Shown: positions 1 through 9,950, counted from the first letter of the stretch. The stretch: 64,000 nucleotides of DNA from Acidobacteria bacterium 28-9 (GCA_002050355.1 MWYY01000012.1:1-64000), one strand, 5' to 3'. Notes: generated from the sequence alone by a model not told the origin. Numbers and translations: made by a program.

Positions 1-293
1 TCCCGATTAACGGCGATTTTAACGGCGACGGCAAAAGCGATTTGGCGGTTTATCGTCCATCGGAAGGCAATTGGTATCAATTGAGAAGCACAGAAGGTTT
101 TGCTGTTGTTCAGTTTGGCAACTCAACGGATTTACCGGTCCCGGCTGATTACGATGGAGACGGAAAAACGGATGTTGCCGTATTCAGACCATCGGAAGGC
201 ACCTGGTATCAATTAAGAAGCACACGTGGGTTTAATGTTGTTCAGTTTGGAGCAAATGGCGACAGACCGATTCCAAATGCTTTCGTTCCTTAA
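1..293 (+). CDS. FG-GAP/VCBS-like repeat protein, C-terminal part (5' end outside window)
   Basis: The reading frame is open from the first bases (frame starting at base 3) and ends at TAA 291-293, so only the C-terminus is present. It shows two and a half FG-GAP-type repeats, each with a calcium-loop motif such as DGDGKTD followed by VAVFRPSEGTWYQLRST and a VVQFG strand. Such repeats form beta-propeller blades in secreted or surface proteins. The downstream 1069-aa gene has the same C-terminal repeats, so the two are neighbouring paralogues. What lies at the N-terminus cannot be said from this window. Confidence 0.85.
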   Translation, partial: PINGDFNGDGKSDLAVYRPSEGNWYQLRSTEGFAVVQFGNSTDLPVPADYDGDGKTDVAVFRPSEGTWYQLRSTRGFNVVQFGANGDRPIPNAFVP

Positions 294-369
294 AACTACC
301 CGCGCGCCTTAGAAACAATCGTTGTGGTGAAACTATTGCCGCACCAAACAGGTCAAAGGAGAAAATTTT

Positions 370-3300
370 ATGAAACAGAAAATTCATCTAACAACGACGC
401 GGCTTTTCGTCCTCGCATTTTTACTGTGCGGCTCAATGATAATTCAAGCGCAAGCCGCGCCGGGCGACCTTGACCCGTCGTTTGGCAGCGGCGGAATAGC
501 ACCTCTGAATCTTTATGCTCGCGCGATAGCGGTTCAACCGGACGGGAAAATTATTGCCGCCGGTGAAATCGGCGACTTTGCAGTAGCCAGATACAACACC
601 GACGGCACTCCCGATTTGACTTTCGGCACAGCCGGTAGAGTCATAACTGCTTTTGGCAGCGGCGGTTCTATAGCTACTGCGATAGCGATTCAATCGGACG
701 GAAAAATTGTTGCCGCCGGCGCAAATTACTATGGCTTTTACGAATCCGACCCTCCACCAAACTATGACTTTTTTTTAGTTAGATACAACGCCGACGGCTC
801 GCTCGACTCAACTTTTGGAACGGGCGGTAAAGTCATAACTACTTTCAGCAGTGCTAACATCGGGGCGAGGGATTTAGTGATTCAACCGGACGGTAAGATT
901 GTCGTCGTCAGTTCTAACGGAGGTTATTATTTAGGCGAAGGTTTTTTATTAGTTAGATACAACATCAATGGTTCGCTTGATAATTCTTTCGGAACTGGCG
1001 GTATGGTTTCGACTAATTTCGGTAATAACGGTTTTGCTTATGCGGTTGCGATTCAATCGGACGGCAAAATTGTAGCTGCCGGAAGCGACAACAACAGCCT
1101 AACCTCCAACTTTGCCTTGGCAAGATATAACACTGACGGCTCGCCTGATGCTTCTTTCGGAACAGGCGGTAAAGTCGTAACTTCTTTCGGTAATGAATTT
1201 GGTTTCGCTTATGACGTAGCGATTCAACCGGATGGCAAGATTATCGCTGCCGGTTATAGTAGAACCGGCACAAACCTCGGCTTTGCGTTGGTGAGATACA
1301 ACCCCGACGGCTCGCTCGATGCTTCTTTCGGCGCGGGCGGTAAAGTCGTAACTATTTTCGGCAACGGCAATAGCATTCCTAAGAATACGGTAGCGATTCA
1401 ATCGGACGGCAAAATTGTCGTCGTTGGGTCAAGCAATGGCGACAACGGCACAATCTCCGGCTTTACCTTGGTGAGATATAACGCCGACGGCTCGCTTGAT
1501 TCGACTTTCGGCTCGGGCGGTAAAGTCGTAACTCGAATCGGCACACTTTACAATTATGCTACTGCGGCAGCGATTCAACCGGACGGCAAGATTGTCGTCG
1601 TCGGAGTTGCCGCCAGCAACAGCGGCGTTCACTCTGTAATGATTCGTTACCTTAATCCGCAGTCAAGTTTTACCGTTACCAGAAGCGACGACCGCAACGC
1701 GACTTGCGTTCCCGGCGATTGCTCTCTGCGCGAAGCCGTCAACGCGGCAAACGCTTCGGTGACCGACGACACGATTAACTTTGCATCGGGTTTAACGAAT
1801 ATCACGCTCGCCAATGAAATTGTCATTAACAATGCCGGAACATTAACTATCAATGGACTCGGTGCAAATGTTCTAACGATTGACGGCGGCGCGGGAACAA
1901 ACCGCATCTTTACCATACTTAATGCAGCCGTGATTATTTCGGGTGTAACCCTGACGGGCGGTAACGGAACGGGCGCAGCGAATAGCAGTTTTGGCGGAGC
2001 GATTTTCGCCGAGCGAGGTTCGCTGACGCTGGACGGCGTTCACGTTGCCGGCAGTTCGGCGAGCGGCGGCGGCGGCGTGTATTTCAATTCCCCAGACGGC
2101 GGATTTATCGGCGCGTATCGCATCATCAATTCGACCTTTTCCGGTAACACTGCCAACATTTGTGGAGGCTTTTCCAATAATGGCGGCACATTGACAGTCG
2201 TTAACTCAACCATCTCAGGCAACACGGCAGCCCAAGTCGGCGGCGGCTTTTGCACCGGTAGCTACACGACGCTGCACAATGTAACCGTTACTAATAACAC
2301 CGCAGGCATTGGCGGCGGCATTTACCAATCCGGCGACGAAGATAACCCAAATTCAGTCAGGCTCATTTTGGGTAATACGATTGTGGCGGGCAATACCGCC
2401 ACACCTCCCGGTATTGTTCCCGAAATTTACATTTACACAGGCACAATCATATCGGCGGGCGGCAATCTAGTCGGCGATTCACCGGGCGATTCGCCAAACT
2501 ATATTACCTATCAGCCGACAGACATTCGAGATACCAACCCGCTGCTTGGCGCATTGCAAAACAACGGCGGAACAACTCCAACGCACGCGCTCCTTGCGGG
2601 AAGTCCGGCGATTGATAAAGGAATCAATGCTTTGGTCAGCACGATTGCGTCTGCCTTTGACCAGCGCGGCGCAGGCTTTGCGCGGATTCGTGACGGAAAC
2701 GGCGACGGCACGGCGACGGTTGACATCGGCGCGTTTGAAGTCCAACTCGGCGCGACGGCTGCCAGACCAACAACCCTATTTGATTTTGACGGCGACGGTA
2801 AAGCGGACATTTCCGTTTTTCGCCCATCAAACGGAACGTGGTATTTGCAGCAATCAACTAACAGTTTTAGCGGTGTTCAGTTCGGTATTCCAACCGACAA
2901 ACTCGTGCCAGCCGATTACGACGGTGACGGCGAAACCGACATCGCTGTTTTCCGCGATGGTTTTTGGTATTGGCTGGGCAGTTTCAGCGGCACTTTTAAC
3001 GCCGTGCAGTTCGGGCAAGCGGACGATATTCCCGTTCCCGCCGATTATACCGGCGACGGACGCGCCGAACTTGCAGTTTACCGCTCAGGCTTTTGGTTCA
3101 CGCTCAATCTGGCAAACAATCAATTTCAAGCCGTGCAGTTCGGGCTTGCTTCGGATAAACCTGTTGCCGCAGATTACGACGGCGACGGCAAAGCCGATTA
3201 CGCGGTCGTGCGGCAAGGCGGCGGTGTCAGCATTTGGTATATCCTCGGTTCAACTCAAGGCTTTTACGGTTTCCAGTTCGGAATTGACACGGACAAACTC

Positions 3301-3579
3301 GTTACGACGGATTACGACGGCGACGGTAAAACCGATGCCGCCGTCTTCCGTCCGTCAGAGGGGAATTGGTATATCCTGCGAAGTGCTTCAAACAGTTTGC
3401 AAGTCATTAATTGGGGCTTGGCAACCGACGCACTGGTGCCTGCCGACTACGATGGCGACGGTAAAGCTGATGTAGCAGTTTACCGCGGCGGAGTTTGGTA
3501 TATTCTGCAATCTTCCGGCGGAATCAATTACGTATACTTCGGTTCGGCGGGCGACGTGCCGACAAATCAAGTTCAATAG
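370..3579 (+). CDS. Secreted delta-60 / CSLREA / beta-helix / FG-GAP repeat protein
   Basis: A 1069-aa predicted secreted protein. The ATG has a good ribosome site (aaaggag) and the protein begins with a signal peptide ending near AQA-AP (residues about 1-29). Residues about 35-430 hold roughly seven delta-60 repeats (AIQPDGKIV...RYN.DGSLD..FG.GGKV). A CSLREA motif (CSLREAVNAAN) lies near residue 450. Gly/Asn-rich right-handed beta-helix repeats follow to about 790. The last 260 residues are about six FG-GAP blades with DYDGDGKAD-type calcium loops. This order is typical of large surface or secreted proteins in Acidobacteriota and Planctomycetota. The function is unknown; adhesion or polysaccharide binding is only a guess. 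It is a paralogue of the upstream partial gene. Confidence 0.9.
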   Translation: MKQKIHLTTTRLFVLAFLLCGSMIIQAQAAPGDLDPSFGSGGIAPLNLYARAIAVQPDGKIIAAGEIGDFAVARYNTDGTPDLTFGTAGRVITAFGSGGSIATAIAIQSDGKIVAAGANYYGFYESDPPPNYDFFLVRYNADGSLDSTFGTGGKVITTFSSANIGARDLVIQPDGKIVVVSSNGGYYLGEGFLLVRYNINGSLDNSFGTGGMVSTNFGNNGFAYAVAIQSDGKIVAAGSDNNSLTSNFALARYNTDGSPDASFGTGGKVVTSFGNEFGFAYDVAIQPDGKIIAAGYSRTGTNLGFALVRYNPDGSLDASFGAGGKVVTIFGNGNSIPKNTVAIQSDGKIVVVGSSNGDNGTISGFTLVRYNADGSLDSTFGSGGKVVTRIGTLYNYATAAAIQPDGKIVVVGVAASNSGVHSVMIRYLNPQSSFTVTRSDDRNATCVPGDCSLREAVNAANASVTDDTINFASGLTNITLANEIVINNAGTLTINGLGANVLTIDGGAGTNRIFTILNAAVIISGVTLTGGNGTGAANSSFGGAIFAERGSLTLDGVHVAGSSASGGGGVYFNSPDGGFIGAYRIINSTFSGNTANICGGFSNNGGTLTVVNSTISGNTAAQVGGGFCTGSYTTLHNVTVTNNTAGIGGGIYQSGDEDNPNSVRLILGNTIVAGNTATPPGIVPEIYIYTGTIISAGGNLVGDSPGDSPNYITYQPTDIRDTNPLLGALQNNGGTTPTHALLAGSPAIDKGINALVSTIASAFDQRGAGFARIRDGNGDGTATVDIGAFEVQLGATAARPTTLFDFDGDGKADISVFRPSNGTWYLQQSTNSFSGVQFGIPTDKLVPADYDGDGETDIAVFRDGFWYWLGSFSGTFNAVQFGQADDIPVPADYTGDGRAELAVYRSGFWFTLNLANNQFQAVQFGLASDKPVAADYDGDGKADYAVVRQGGGVSIWYILGSTQGFYGFQFGIDTDKLVTTDYDGDGKTDAAVFRPSEGNWYILRSASNSLQVINWGLATDALVPADYDGDGKADVAVYRGGVWYILQSSGGINYVYFGSAGDVPTNQVQ

Positions 3580-3645
3580 ATTGAGAAATCAATTTTTCAC
3601 AAAAATAACCGGCGTTTTATCTCAAATGCCAAAAGGAGAAAATCA

Positions 3646-4959
3646 ATGAAAAGCAAAAAATTATTACTATTTGTCGTTGTCGCGCTTGCATTCTACACTG
3701 CGCTGACGGCAGCGGCGCAAAACACGAATAAGACAGATTTGAATTCGCCCGGCGAAGACGTAATTTTGCAATGGAACCGCGTTCTCGGTCAAACCCTGCA
3801 AATTCCCGGGTCGCAGCCGCCGACCATTGGTGCTTGGCGGAGTTTTGCTATGCTGCATCTGGCGATGTTCGACGCGATCAATTCGATTGACGGCAGCTAC
3901 ATGCCGTATCTGACGGACGTGCCGGGAAGTAAAAACGCTTCGGTTAAAGTTGCCGCCGCTCAAGCTGCGTATGACGTTTTGGCGAGTTTGTATCCGAATC
4001 AGCAGGCGATGTTCGCGGCTGAATTGTCGCAATCGCTAAGCGGGATTCGGTTTAACCAATCATTTCAGGGCAGAGCTATCGGTCACATCGTCGCCGCGCG
4101 AATGTTGGCGAATCGCGCTCACGACGGCTGGGACGCGCCTTGGACGCCTTACCTGCTGCCGCCGACGCCGGGCAATTGGAAGGAACTTTTTCCGGGTCCT
4201 TATCCGGGATTTGCCGTGTTCACCAATTTTCCGGGCGTAACGCCGTTTGCCTTAACCGATAGCAAACAATTTCTGCCTGCGCAGCCGCCCGCTTTGTCGA
4301 GCGCTGCATATGCCGTCGCTTTTAATGAAGTCAAGGAACTTGGTTCAGCAACGAGCGCGAAACGCACCGCCGACCAAACCTTGACTGCGTTTTTGTGGGG
4401 AAATCCGCCGGTCAGCGACGCTCTGACATTTAATGTCGCCCGCACAACGGCTCTCGCCCGCAACAATTCGACCGTCGAAAATGCGCGGCTCTTCGCGCTG
4501 CTTTTTATGGCGTATCACGACGCGCTGGAGACGACTTTCACGAGCCAATATACATACGGTTTTTGGCGACCGGTAACGGCAATCAGGGGCGCCGATGAAG
4601 ACGGTAACGCCGACACGACGGCTGATGCGAATTGGGAATCCTTGCTCGGCGCGGCGGGAACGCCGCCGCATCCGTCCTACGCTTCAAACGCTTCGTCGGC
4701 GAGCGCTTCCGCCGCGACAATTCTCGCGCTTTTTTACCAGCGCGACAACATCGTGTTTCAGATAAATTTCGGCGGCACGCCAAACGTGATTCGCACTTAC
4801 AGCAGCTTTTCGGCGCTGACTGATGAAATCGCCCGCAGCCGCATTTACGGCGGCGTGCATTTCCCGACCGACACCGCCGCCGGGCAATCGGCGGGACGCA
4901 GTGTAGCGAATTATGTATTTCTTAATTATCTGACTCCGCGCAAATGCAATCTTCGGTGA
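3646..4959 (+). CDS. Vanadium-dependent haloperoxidase-like (PAP2 superfamily) secreted protein
   Basis: A 437-aa protein with a ribosome site (aaaggag) 9 bases before ATG and a signal peptide ending near AAA-QNT (residue about 25). Family features are FWRPVTAIRGAD (phosphate/vanadate-binding Lys/Arg region, about residue 305) and GGVHFPTDTAAG near residue 402, which supplies the conserved His and Asp. Haloperoxidases of this family oxidise halides with peroxide; related proteins are acid phosphatases. Odd point: in the PPHPSYASNASS segment (about 340) the usual SGH/SAH histidine, the acid-base residue of characterised enzymes, is not seen, so haloperoxidase activity is uncertain. It lies 66 bases after the FG-GAP protein gene. 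Confidence 0.85.
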   Translation: MKSKKLLLFVVVALAFYTALTAAAQNTNKTDLNSPGEDVILQWNRVLGQTLQIPGSQPPTIGAWRSFAMLHLAMFDAINSIDGSYMPYLTDVPGSKNASVKVAAAQAAYDVLASLYPNQQAMFAAELSQSLSGIRFNQSFQGRAIGHIVAARMLANRAHDGWDAPWTPYLLPPTPGNWKELFPGPYPGFAVFTNFPGVTPFALTDSKQFLPAQPPALSSAAYAVAFNEVKELGSATSAKRTADQTLTAFLWGNPPVSDALTFNVARTTALARNNSTVENARLFALLFMAYHDALETTFTSQYTYGFWRPVTAIRGADEDGNADTTADANWESLLGAAGTPPHPSYASNASSASASAATILALFYQRDNIVFQINFGGTPNVIRTYSSFSALTDEIARSRIYGGVHFPTDTAAGQSAGRSVANYVFLNYLTPRKCNLR

Positions 4960-4984
4960 TGTAAGGCGGTATTTCCCTTACCAA

Positions 4985-5030
4985 AAGGCACAGACTTTTC
5001 ATTCTTCCGAGAATAAAATGCTTGTGCCTT
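4985..5030. terminator. Weak possible terminator hairpin after the haloperoxidase-like gene
   Basis: An 8-bp inverted repeat (aaggcaca / tgtgcctt) with a 30-base loop lies between two convergent genes. There is no clean T-run, so this is a weak call. Nothing else was seen in the 196-base gap. Confidence 0.3.
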
Positions 5031-5155
5031 CATCCTTTGCTATAACTCTAACGGTTGACTCGACACGACTTTCTACGCAATCGGTAAAGTTATCTGCGGT
5101 AAGTAATGTAGAATCTGTGCAAAGAGCGAATTTTCAGTAAGCGCTTTTGCGGAAT

Positions 5156-6148
5156 TTACTTAATGTTTTTCAGGTTATCCAAAATTTTACCCCCAATCGT
5201 CGGAATAATGTCGCGCTCGTTTGCCATATTTTCCGTGAAAACAACCAACACGAATTTCAATCCATCGGGTGTTTCTACGTAAGCGGCATCGTGACGCGTC
5301 TTTGAAGTCCAACCGGCTTTCGACCAAAGGCGCGCGCCAATTAAATTTTTATTGGCGAGCGCGATTCCGGTAAAACCGTGAGCCTGATCGTCCAAATCGG
5401 CAGACTTTCCTCTAAAATCGCGTTTCATTAAATCCATCATTTGCTTTGAGCGTTCAAGCGTAACCGCTTTGTTGAGAACAATTTCCGTTAAAAGCCGCGC
5501 CGTCGCATTTGTCGTCAGCATATTACGATTTTTGCCGCCGGCGCGAAATTGCTGCTCGCGTCCGTAGGCGTCTTCGCAGTAAGTTTTTTGATTGACGTTG
5601 ATATTTTGAAAACCGAGCGATGCAAAATAACGATTAACGGCATTTCTTTTGTCGGCGTAAATCTTAAATTTTTTTGGTTCGAGTTCTGCGCCGCTCGATG
5701 TATCGGTCAAAACATCGACGATATATTGCGTCGCATCGTTCGATGAATCGACAATCATATCGTGCAAACCGCGCTCGAGTTCCGTGGTCATTTTTACTCG
5801 TCCGTCTTCAAGCTGCCGCTCAAGCGCGGTCATATAAAACATCTTTACAACACTCGCCGGATAAATTTTCGCCTCGCCGCGATAATTCGACGTTTTCAGA
5901 TTGTCGGGGTCGCGCAAATCAATTAAAGTAGCGGCAACGTATTCGGACTTTAATCCTTTGACTGAAAATTTATCTAGCGTTTCTCTGACGGCGTTATTTA
6001 AAATTGACTGCAACTCAGATGAGTCTTTCAATGAAATCGCTTGTAAATTTTTCGATGTTGCCGTATTTTTCGTTTGTGCTTGTGCAAAAGACAATGCAAA
6101 GCAAACAACCAGCAGCGCGTAAAAAAAAATCGCAGATAAAATTTTCAT
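5156..6148 (-). CDS. Class A beta-lactamase-like serine hydrolase, exported
   Basis: A 330-aa protein with a signal peptide (residues about 1-25, ending AQAQ). It carries the catalytic SxxK as SVVK (Ser99, Lys102), an SxN-like SSN at 135-137, and KAG in place of KTG near residue 285 (WSKAGWTSK). These are the three hallmarks of the penicillin-binding serine hydrolase fold, class A-type. It is longer than classic beta-lactamases (about 290 aa), so it may be a peptidoglycan-related hydrolase and not a resistance enzyme. The start was set at the ATG preceded by GGAG with an 8-base spacer, one codon after a TTG. It is divergent from the permease gene. Confidence 0.85.
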   Translation of the reverse strand: MKILSAIFFYALLVVCFALSFAQAQTKNTATSKNLQAISLKDSSELQSILNNAVRETLDKFSVKGLKSEYVAATLIDLRDPDNLKTSNYRGEAKIYPASVVKMFYMTALERQLEDGRVKMTTELERGLHDMIVDSSNDATQYIVDVLTDTSSGAELEPKKFKIYADKRNAVNRYFASLGFQNINVNQKTYCEDAYGREQQFRAGGKNRNMLTTNATARLLTEIVLNKAVTLERSKQMMDLMKRDFRGKSADLDDQAHGFTGIALANKNLIGARLWSKAGWTSKTRHDAAYVETPDGLKFVLVVFTENMANERDIIPTIGGKILDNLKNIK

Positions 6149-6243
6149 CAATTAAACTCCTTCGGAAGACTTTCGGGTGAATTTTTATAAAAGTATAAAA
6201 ATTATAAACGAAAAGCATTCGGCGAAAAAGCAAAAGACAACAA

Positions 6244-7527
6244 ATGACAGATGAAAAATTAATTCGCGGCATCGGTCGGCTTGATTTGATTGCCATCACG
6301 ATAAATTCGGTAATCGGCGCGGGAATTTTCGGTCTGCCGTCGAAAGCGGCTGCGCTCGTCGGCGCAAATTCGCTTTTCGCGTTCATCGGCTGCGCCGTTG
6401 TTGTCGCTCTGATTGTATTTTGTTTCGCCGAAGTAAGCAGTCGATTTGCGGCAACCGGCGGCGCGTATCTTTATGCCAAAGAAGCGTTTGGCTCGGTCGT
6501 CGGGTTTGAAGTCGGCTGGCTTTTCTGGCTCGTCCGTATCACGGCTTTTGCGACCAACTGCAATCTTCTGGTTAATTATCTCGGCTTGCCAAAAGAAGGT
6601 TTCGCGCGCATCGGCGTTATCGCTGCGGTTGTTCTGGCTTTGACTGCGCTAAATTTTGTCGGCGTCAAAAGCTCGGCGCGAATGATAAATCTTTTCACCG
6701 TCGGAAAACTCGTTCCGCTTTTTGCTTTTGCAATCGTCGGTCTTTTTTTTATCGAACCGGCGAATATAAATTTTACCGCCGATGTCGAATCAAACAGTTT
6801 TGCCAATACGATTTTGATTCTCGTCTATGCTTTTACAGGTTTTGAAATGGCGGTCGTGCCGTCGGGCGAGATGAAAAATCCTCGGAAAATTCTGCCTTTC
6901 GCGCTTTTAATTTCGATTGCGATTATCGCCTTGCTTTATATTTTGATTCAGCTTGTTTGTATCGGAACTTTGCCCGAACTTGCCGCTTCCGAAAGACCTC
7001 TGGCGGATGCGGCTGGAAAATTCCTGGGTACTTTTGGTTCGAGTTTTATAATCGTCGGCGCGGTAATTTCGATCTCGGGAAACTTAAACAGCCTTCTGCT
7101 GTCGGCTTCGCGCGTGCCGTTTGCGATGGCTGAACAAAAAGAATTGCCGCAAATTCTCACTAGAACGCACGAAAATTACAAGACGCCGTACATTTCGCTT
7201 TTTCTGACGGCAATCGTAATGCTGATTTTCACTGTTCAGACTTCGTTTTTAACCGCTTTGACAATCAGCACCATCACGCGGCTTTTCGTTTACGCGACGA
7301 CTTGCGCCTCGCTGCCCGTTTTTCGCTGGAAAAAAGACGCGCCAAAAGCCGGATTTCTCGCGCCTCTGGGTGTTGTCGCGGCAATTTTATCGCTCGGTTT
7401 GATAGCGTGGCTCTTGTGGAACGTAAAGCCGGAAGAATTTACAAATGTTTTGATTGTCGCCCCCGTCGGTTTGATTATATATTTTGCTTATTTGCTTCTC
7501 GGCAAAACAAAAAATCTAAGAACTTAG
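6244..7527 (+). CDS. APC-family amino acid/polyamine permease
   Basis: A 427-aa membrane protein with about 12 hydrophobic segments. The N-terminus (DLIAITINSVIGAGIFGLP) is the unwound TM1 motif of amino acid-polyamine-organocation transporters, which binds the substrate alpha-carboxylate. FAEVSSRFAATGGAYLYA in TM2-3 also fits the family. It probably imports an amino acid or related solute across the inner membrane by a cation- or exchange-coupled mechanism; the substrate cannot be read from the sequence. It is divergent from the beta-lactamase-like gene, with a 95-base gap holding both promoters. Confidence 0.9.
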   Translation: MTDEKLIRGIGRLDLIAITINSVIGAGIFGLPSKAAALVGANSLFAFIGCAVVVALIVFCFAEVSSRFAATGGAYLYAKEAFGSVVGFEVGWLFWLVRITAFATNCNLLVNYLGLPKEGFARIGVIAAVVLALTALNFVGVKSSARMINLFTVGKLVPLFAFAIVGLFFIEPANINFTADVESNSFANTILILVYAFTGFEMAVVPSGEMKNPRKILPFALLISIAIIALLYILIQLVCIGTLPELAASERPLADAAGKFLGTFGSSFIIVGAVISISGNLNSLLLSASRVPFAMAEQKELPQILTRTHENYKTPYISLFLTAIVMLIFTVQTSFLTALTISTITRLFVYATTCASLPVFRWKKDAPKAGFLAPLGVVAAILSLGLIAWLLWNVKPEEFTNVLIVAPVGLIIYFAYLLLGKTKNLRT

Positions 7528-7755
7528 CAATTAAATTTTTAAATAAACGGTCGTTCCATTTCTTAATTTATAACGAATACTCCGTTTCAAAAAGTGAAGC
7601 ATCAAGCGAACGGCTTGACGATGATACCGCACATTTTATAAATTGAAAGGCATAAGGAAGCGAGCAATTTTTATCGAACGATTTATAGAAGTTTTTATAA
7701 AAATGATGCTGCAAAGACCACTCGATTTTGGCGGTTTTGATTTTTAAGAAATAAA

Positions 7756-8763
7756 ATGAACGAAAAACCAATTGCCGTTTATTATGAACACCCGGACTGG
7801 TTTCGACCGCTTTTTGCCGAATTGGAAAAACGCGAGATGTCGTTTGAAAAAATTGACGCGGCGAGCCATTTTTACAATCCGAAAGAAGCGAAAAACTACG
7901 CGCTCTTTTTCAATCGTATGAGCGCGTCGGCTTACCTGCGCGGACACGGAAACGCGGTCTTTTACACGCGCGGTTTGCTGGCGAGTCTGGAAAAACAAGG
8001 TGTTCGTGTGATAAACGGTTACGACGCTTTTCAAATCGAGACTTCAAAAGCGCTGCAGCTTGCGCTGATTGAATCGCTCAGCGTAAAATTTCCTGAAACT
8101 CGAGTTATAAATTCAGCCGAACAAGCCGTCGAAGCGGCAAAAGATTTACGGTTTCCGGTTGTTGTCAAACCGAACATCGGCGGGCGCGGCGCGGGAATTA
8201 TCAAATTTGACAGTTTGCCTGATTTGGAAACGGCGGTCGAACAAAATCTGATTGATTTGGGCATTGACTCAACGGCGCTCGTGCAGGAATTTGCGCCCAA
8301 ACGCGGCGAACACATCAACCGTGTCGAAACCTTGGGCGGCAAATTTCTTTACGCGATAAAAATTTATCCGCAAGGTGAAAATTTCAATTTGTGTCCGGCG
8401 GAAATTTGCCAAATTGAAGATGCGCACGAGCGAAGCGGTGTTTCGCCGATTGGTGAAATGTGTTTGGCGGACGCGCCCGCGAGCGGGTTGCGAATCGAAA
8501 AATTCGAGCCGCCGTCAGAAATCATCGAAACGGTCGAGCGAATTGTTAAAGCCGGAAAAATTGATGTCGGCGGCGTCGAGTATTTAATTGATGAGCGAAC
8601 AGGCGACGCGCTTTTTTATGACATCAACGCGCTTTCGAATTTTGTCGCCGACGCCGTGAATCTAATCGGTTTTGACCCGCACGAAAAACTTGCGGATTTT
8701 TTGCAGCAGGAGATTGAAAGATGCGCTACGGATACTGGATGCCGGTCTTCGGCGGTTGGCTGA
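7756..8763 (+). CDS. ATP-grasp (RimK-like) ligase
   Basis: A 335-aa cytosolic protein. The ATP-grasp fold is indicated by FPVVVKPNIGGRGAGI (about residues 132-147, nucleotide-binding lysine and glycine-rich loop), LVQEFAP (hinge) and VGGVEYLIDE...FYDINALSNF near 275-298, with metal-binding Glu/Asn. RimK-type members ligate amino acids or other carboxylates to amines using ATP. The 3' end overlaps the next gene by 43 bases in another frame, which suggests translational coupling with the flavin oxidoreductase. Substrate unknown; a small-molecule pathway is an inference from the pairing. Confidence 0.85.
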   Translation: MNEKPIAVYYEHPDWFRPLFAELEKREMSFEKIDAASHFYNPKEAKNYALFFNRMSASAYLRGHGNAVFYTRGLLASLEKQGVRVINGYDAFQIETSKALQLALIESLSVKFPETRVINSAEQAVEAAKDLRFPVVVKPNIGGRGAGIIKFDSLPDLETAVEQNLIDLGIDSTALVQEFAPKRGEHINRVETLGGKFLYAIKIYPQGENFNLCPAEICQIEDAHERSGVSPIGEMCLADAPASGLRIEKFEPPSEIIETVERIVKAGKIDVGGVEYLIDERTGDALFYDINALSNFVADAVNLIGFDPHEKLADFLQQEIERCATDTGCRSSAVG

Positions 8764-9758
8764 GAAACGTCGACGACGAACAAATGCAGGCGAGTTGGGA
8801 ATATGTCAAACGACTCGCGCAGCGGAGTGAAGAAATCGGTTTTGATTTGTCGCTCGTCGCCGAACTGAATTTGAACGACATCAAAGGTGTTGACGCGCCT
8901 TCGCTCGACGCCTGGTCAACGGCAGCGGCTTTGACATCGGTTACGAAAACGCTCGAATTGATGGTCGCCGTGCGCCCGACTTTTCACAATCCCGCGCTTC
9001 TGGCAAAACAAGCTGCCAACATTGACCGCATCGGCGGCGGAAATCGTCTGTCTCTGAATGTCGTTTCGTCGTGGTGGGCAGGCGAGGCGAAAAAATATGG
9101 TGTGCAGTTTGACGAACACGACGATCGCTATGCACGCACGGCGGAGTGGCTCGAAATCGTAGATAAACTATGGCGTGCAGACCATTTTTCTTTTTCCGGC
9201 AAATACTACAATCTCGAAGACGCCATAATGCAGCCGAAACCGATAAAAAAACCGATTATTTATGCAGGCGGCGAATCGGAAAAAGCTAAAGACACGATTG
9301 CGCGTCTTTGCGATGCGTACGTTATGCACGGCGACGCGCCCGAACGAGTAAAAGAAAAAATTGAAGATATGCGGCATCGGCGAGAAAAACTTAACTTGTC
9401 ACCGATGATTTACGGCGTCGCCGGCTACACAATTGTTCGCAACAAGGCAGAAGAAGCGAAAAAGGAAATCGAGCGGATTACGGATGTCAAACAATCAGCC
9501 GCCGGTTACGGAAATTATAAAGATTGGCTGGCGAATACCAAACTCGAACAGCAGGTTTCGCTCGAAGATTATTCGGTATCGAATCGCGGACTGCGTTCGG
9601 GGTTAATCGGAACTCCTGCGCAGGTCGGCGACAAAGTCGGCGAATTTGAACGAGCGGGCGTCGATTTATTGCTTTTGCAATGCAGCCCGCAATTCGAAGA
9701 AATGGAACGATTCTCTGAAGCCGTAATTCGAAAAAGCGATGCGGCACAACAGCTTTGA
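8721..9758 (+). CDS. LLM-class flavin-dependent oxidoreductase (SsuD/bacterial luciferase-like)
   Basis: A 345-aa protein of the luciferase-like monooxygenase superfamily. Seen are the N-terminal strand RYGYWMPVFGG, LMVAVRPTFHNPALLAKQAANID (TIM-barrel core typical of alkanesulfonate and dimethylsulfone monooxygenase relatives), RLSLNVVSSWWAGE, and YDEHDDRYARTAEW-like segments. Such enzymes use FMNH2 and oxygen to cleave C-S or oxidise organosulfur and related compounds. The ATG lies inside the end of the ATP-grasp gene, preceded by an aggag-type ribosome site, so the two are likely coupled. The exact substrate is not visible. Confidence 0.88.
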   Translation: MRYGYWMPVFGGWLRNVDDEQMQASWEYVKRLAQRSEEIGFDLSLVAELNLNDIKGVDAPSLDAWSTAAALTSVTKTLELMVAVRPTFHNPALLAKQAANIDRIGGGNRLSLNVVSSWWAGEAKKYGVQFDEHDDRYARTAEWLEIVDKLWRADHFSFSGKYYNLEDAIMQPKPIKKPIIYAGGESEKAKDTIARLCDAYVMHGDAPERVKEKIEDMRHRREKLNLSPMIYGVAGYTIVRNKAEEAKKEIERITDVKQSAAGYGNYKDWLANTKLEQQVSLEDYSVSNRGLRSGLIGTPAQVGDKVGEFERAGVDLLLLQCSPQFEEMERFSEAVIRKSDAAQQL

Positions 9759-9846
9759 AAAGCGACCAAACGGCTTTTGAAGAAAATCTCAAAGCGAATT
9801 TACTCATCTAATTTGCAGGTTTTGGTTATAAAAATCTAGGTTATAA

Positions 9847-9889
9847 AAAATTAAAATGCGAACTTCTCGAACGTTCACATTTTAATTTT
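9847..9889. terminator. Strong bidirectional terminator hairpin
   Basis: A 17-bp inverted repeat (9847-9863 and 9873-9889) with a single mismatch and a 9-base loop, with A-runs on one side and T-runs on the other. It ends the ATP-grasp/LLM operon and isolates acsA. Confidence 0.75.
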
Positions 9890-9950
9890 CAATCGAAACG
9901 CATTCTTGTCAGTCACAGTCTAAAATTTGTCTTTGTTCGGAGGAGAATCA

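Noticed and set aside
370-1650. CRISPR-like or tandem DNA repeats
   Set aside because: The regular spacing of similar DNA here is explained by protein-level delta-60 repeats. No CRISPR array was seen anywhere in the window.
2546-3475. A 309-codon plus-strand ORF inside the FG-GAP repeat gene
   Set aside because: It overlaps the clear repeat protein in another frame. Its regular look is a by-product of the repeated DNA; there is no ribosome site and no family features.
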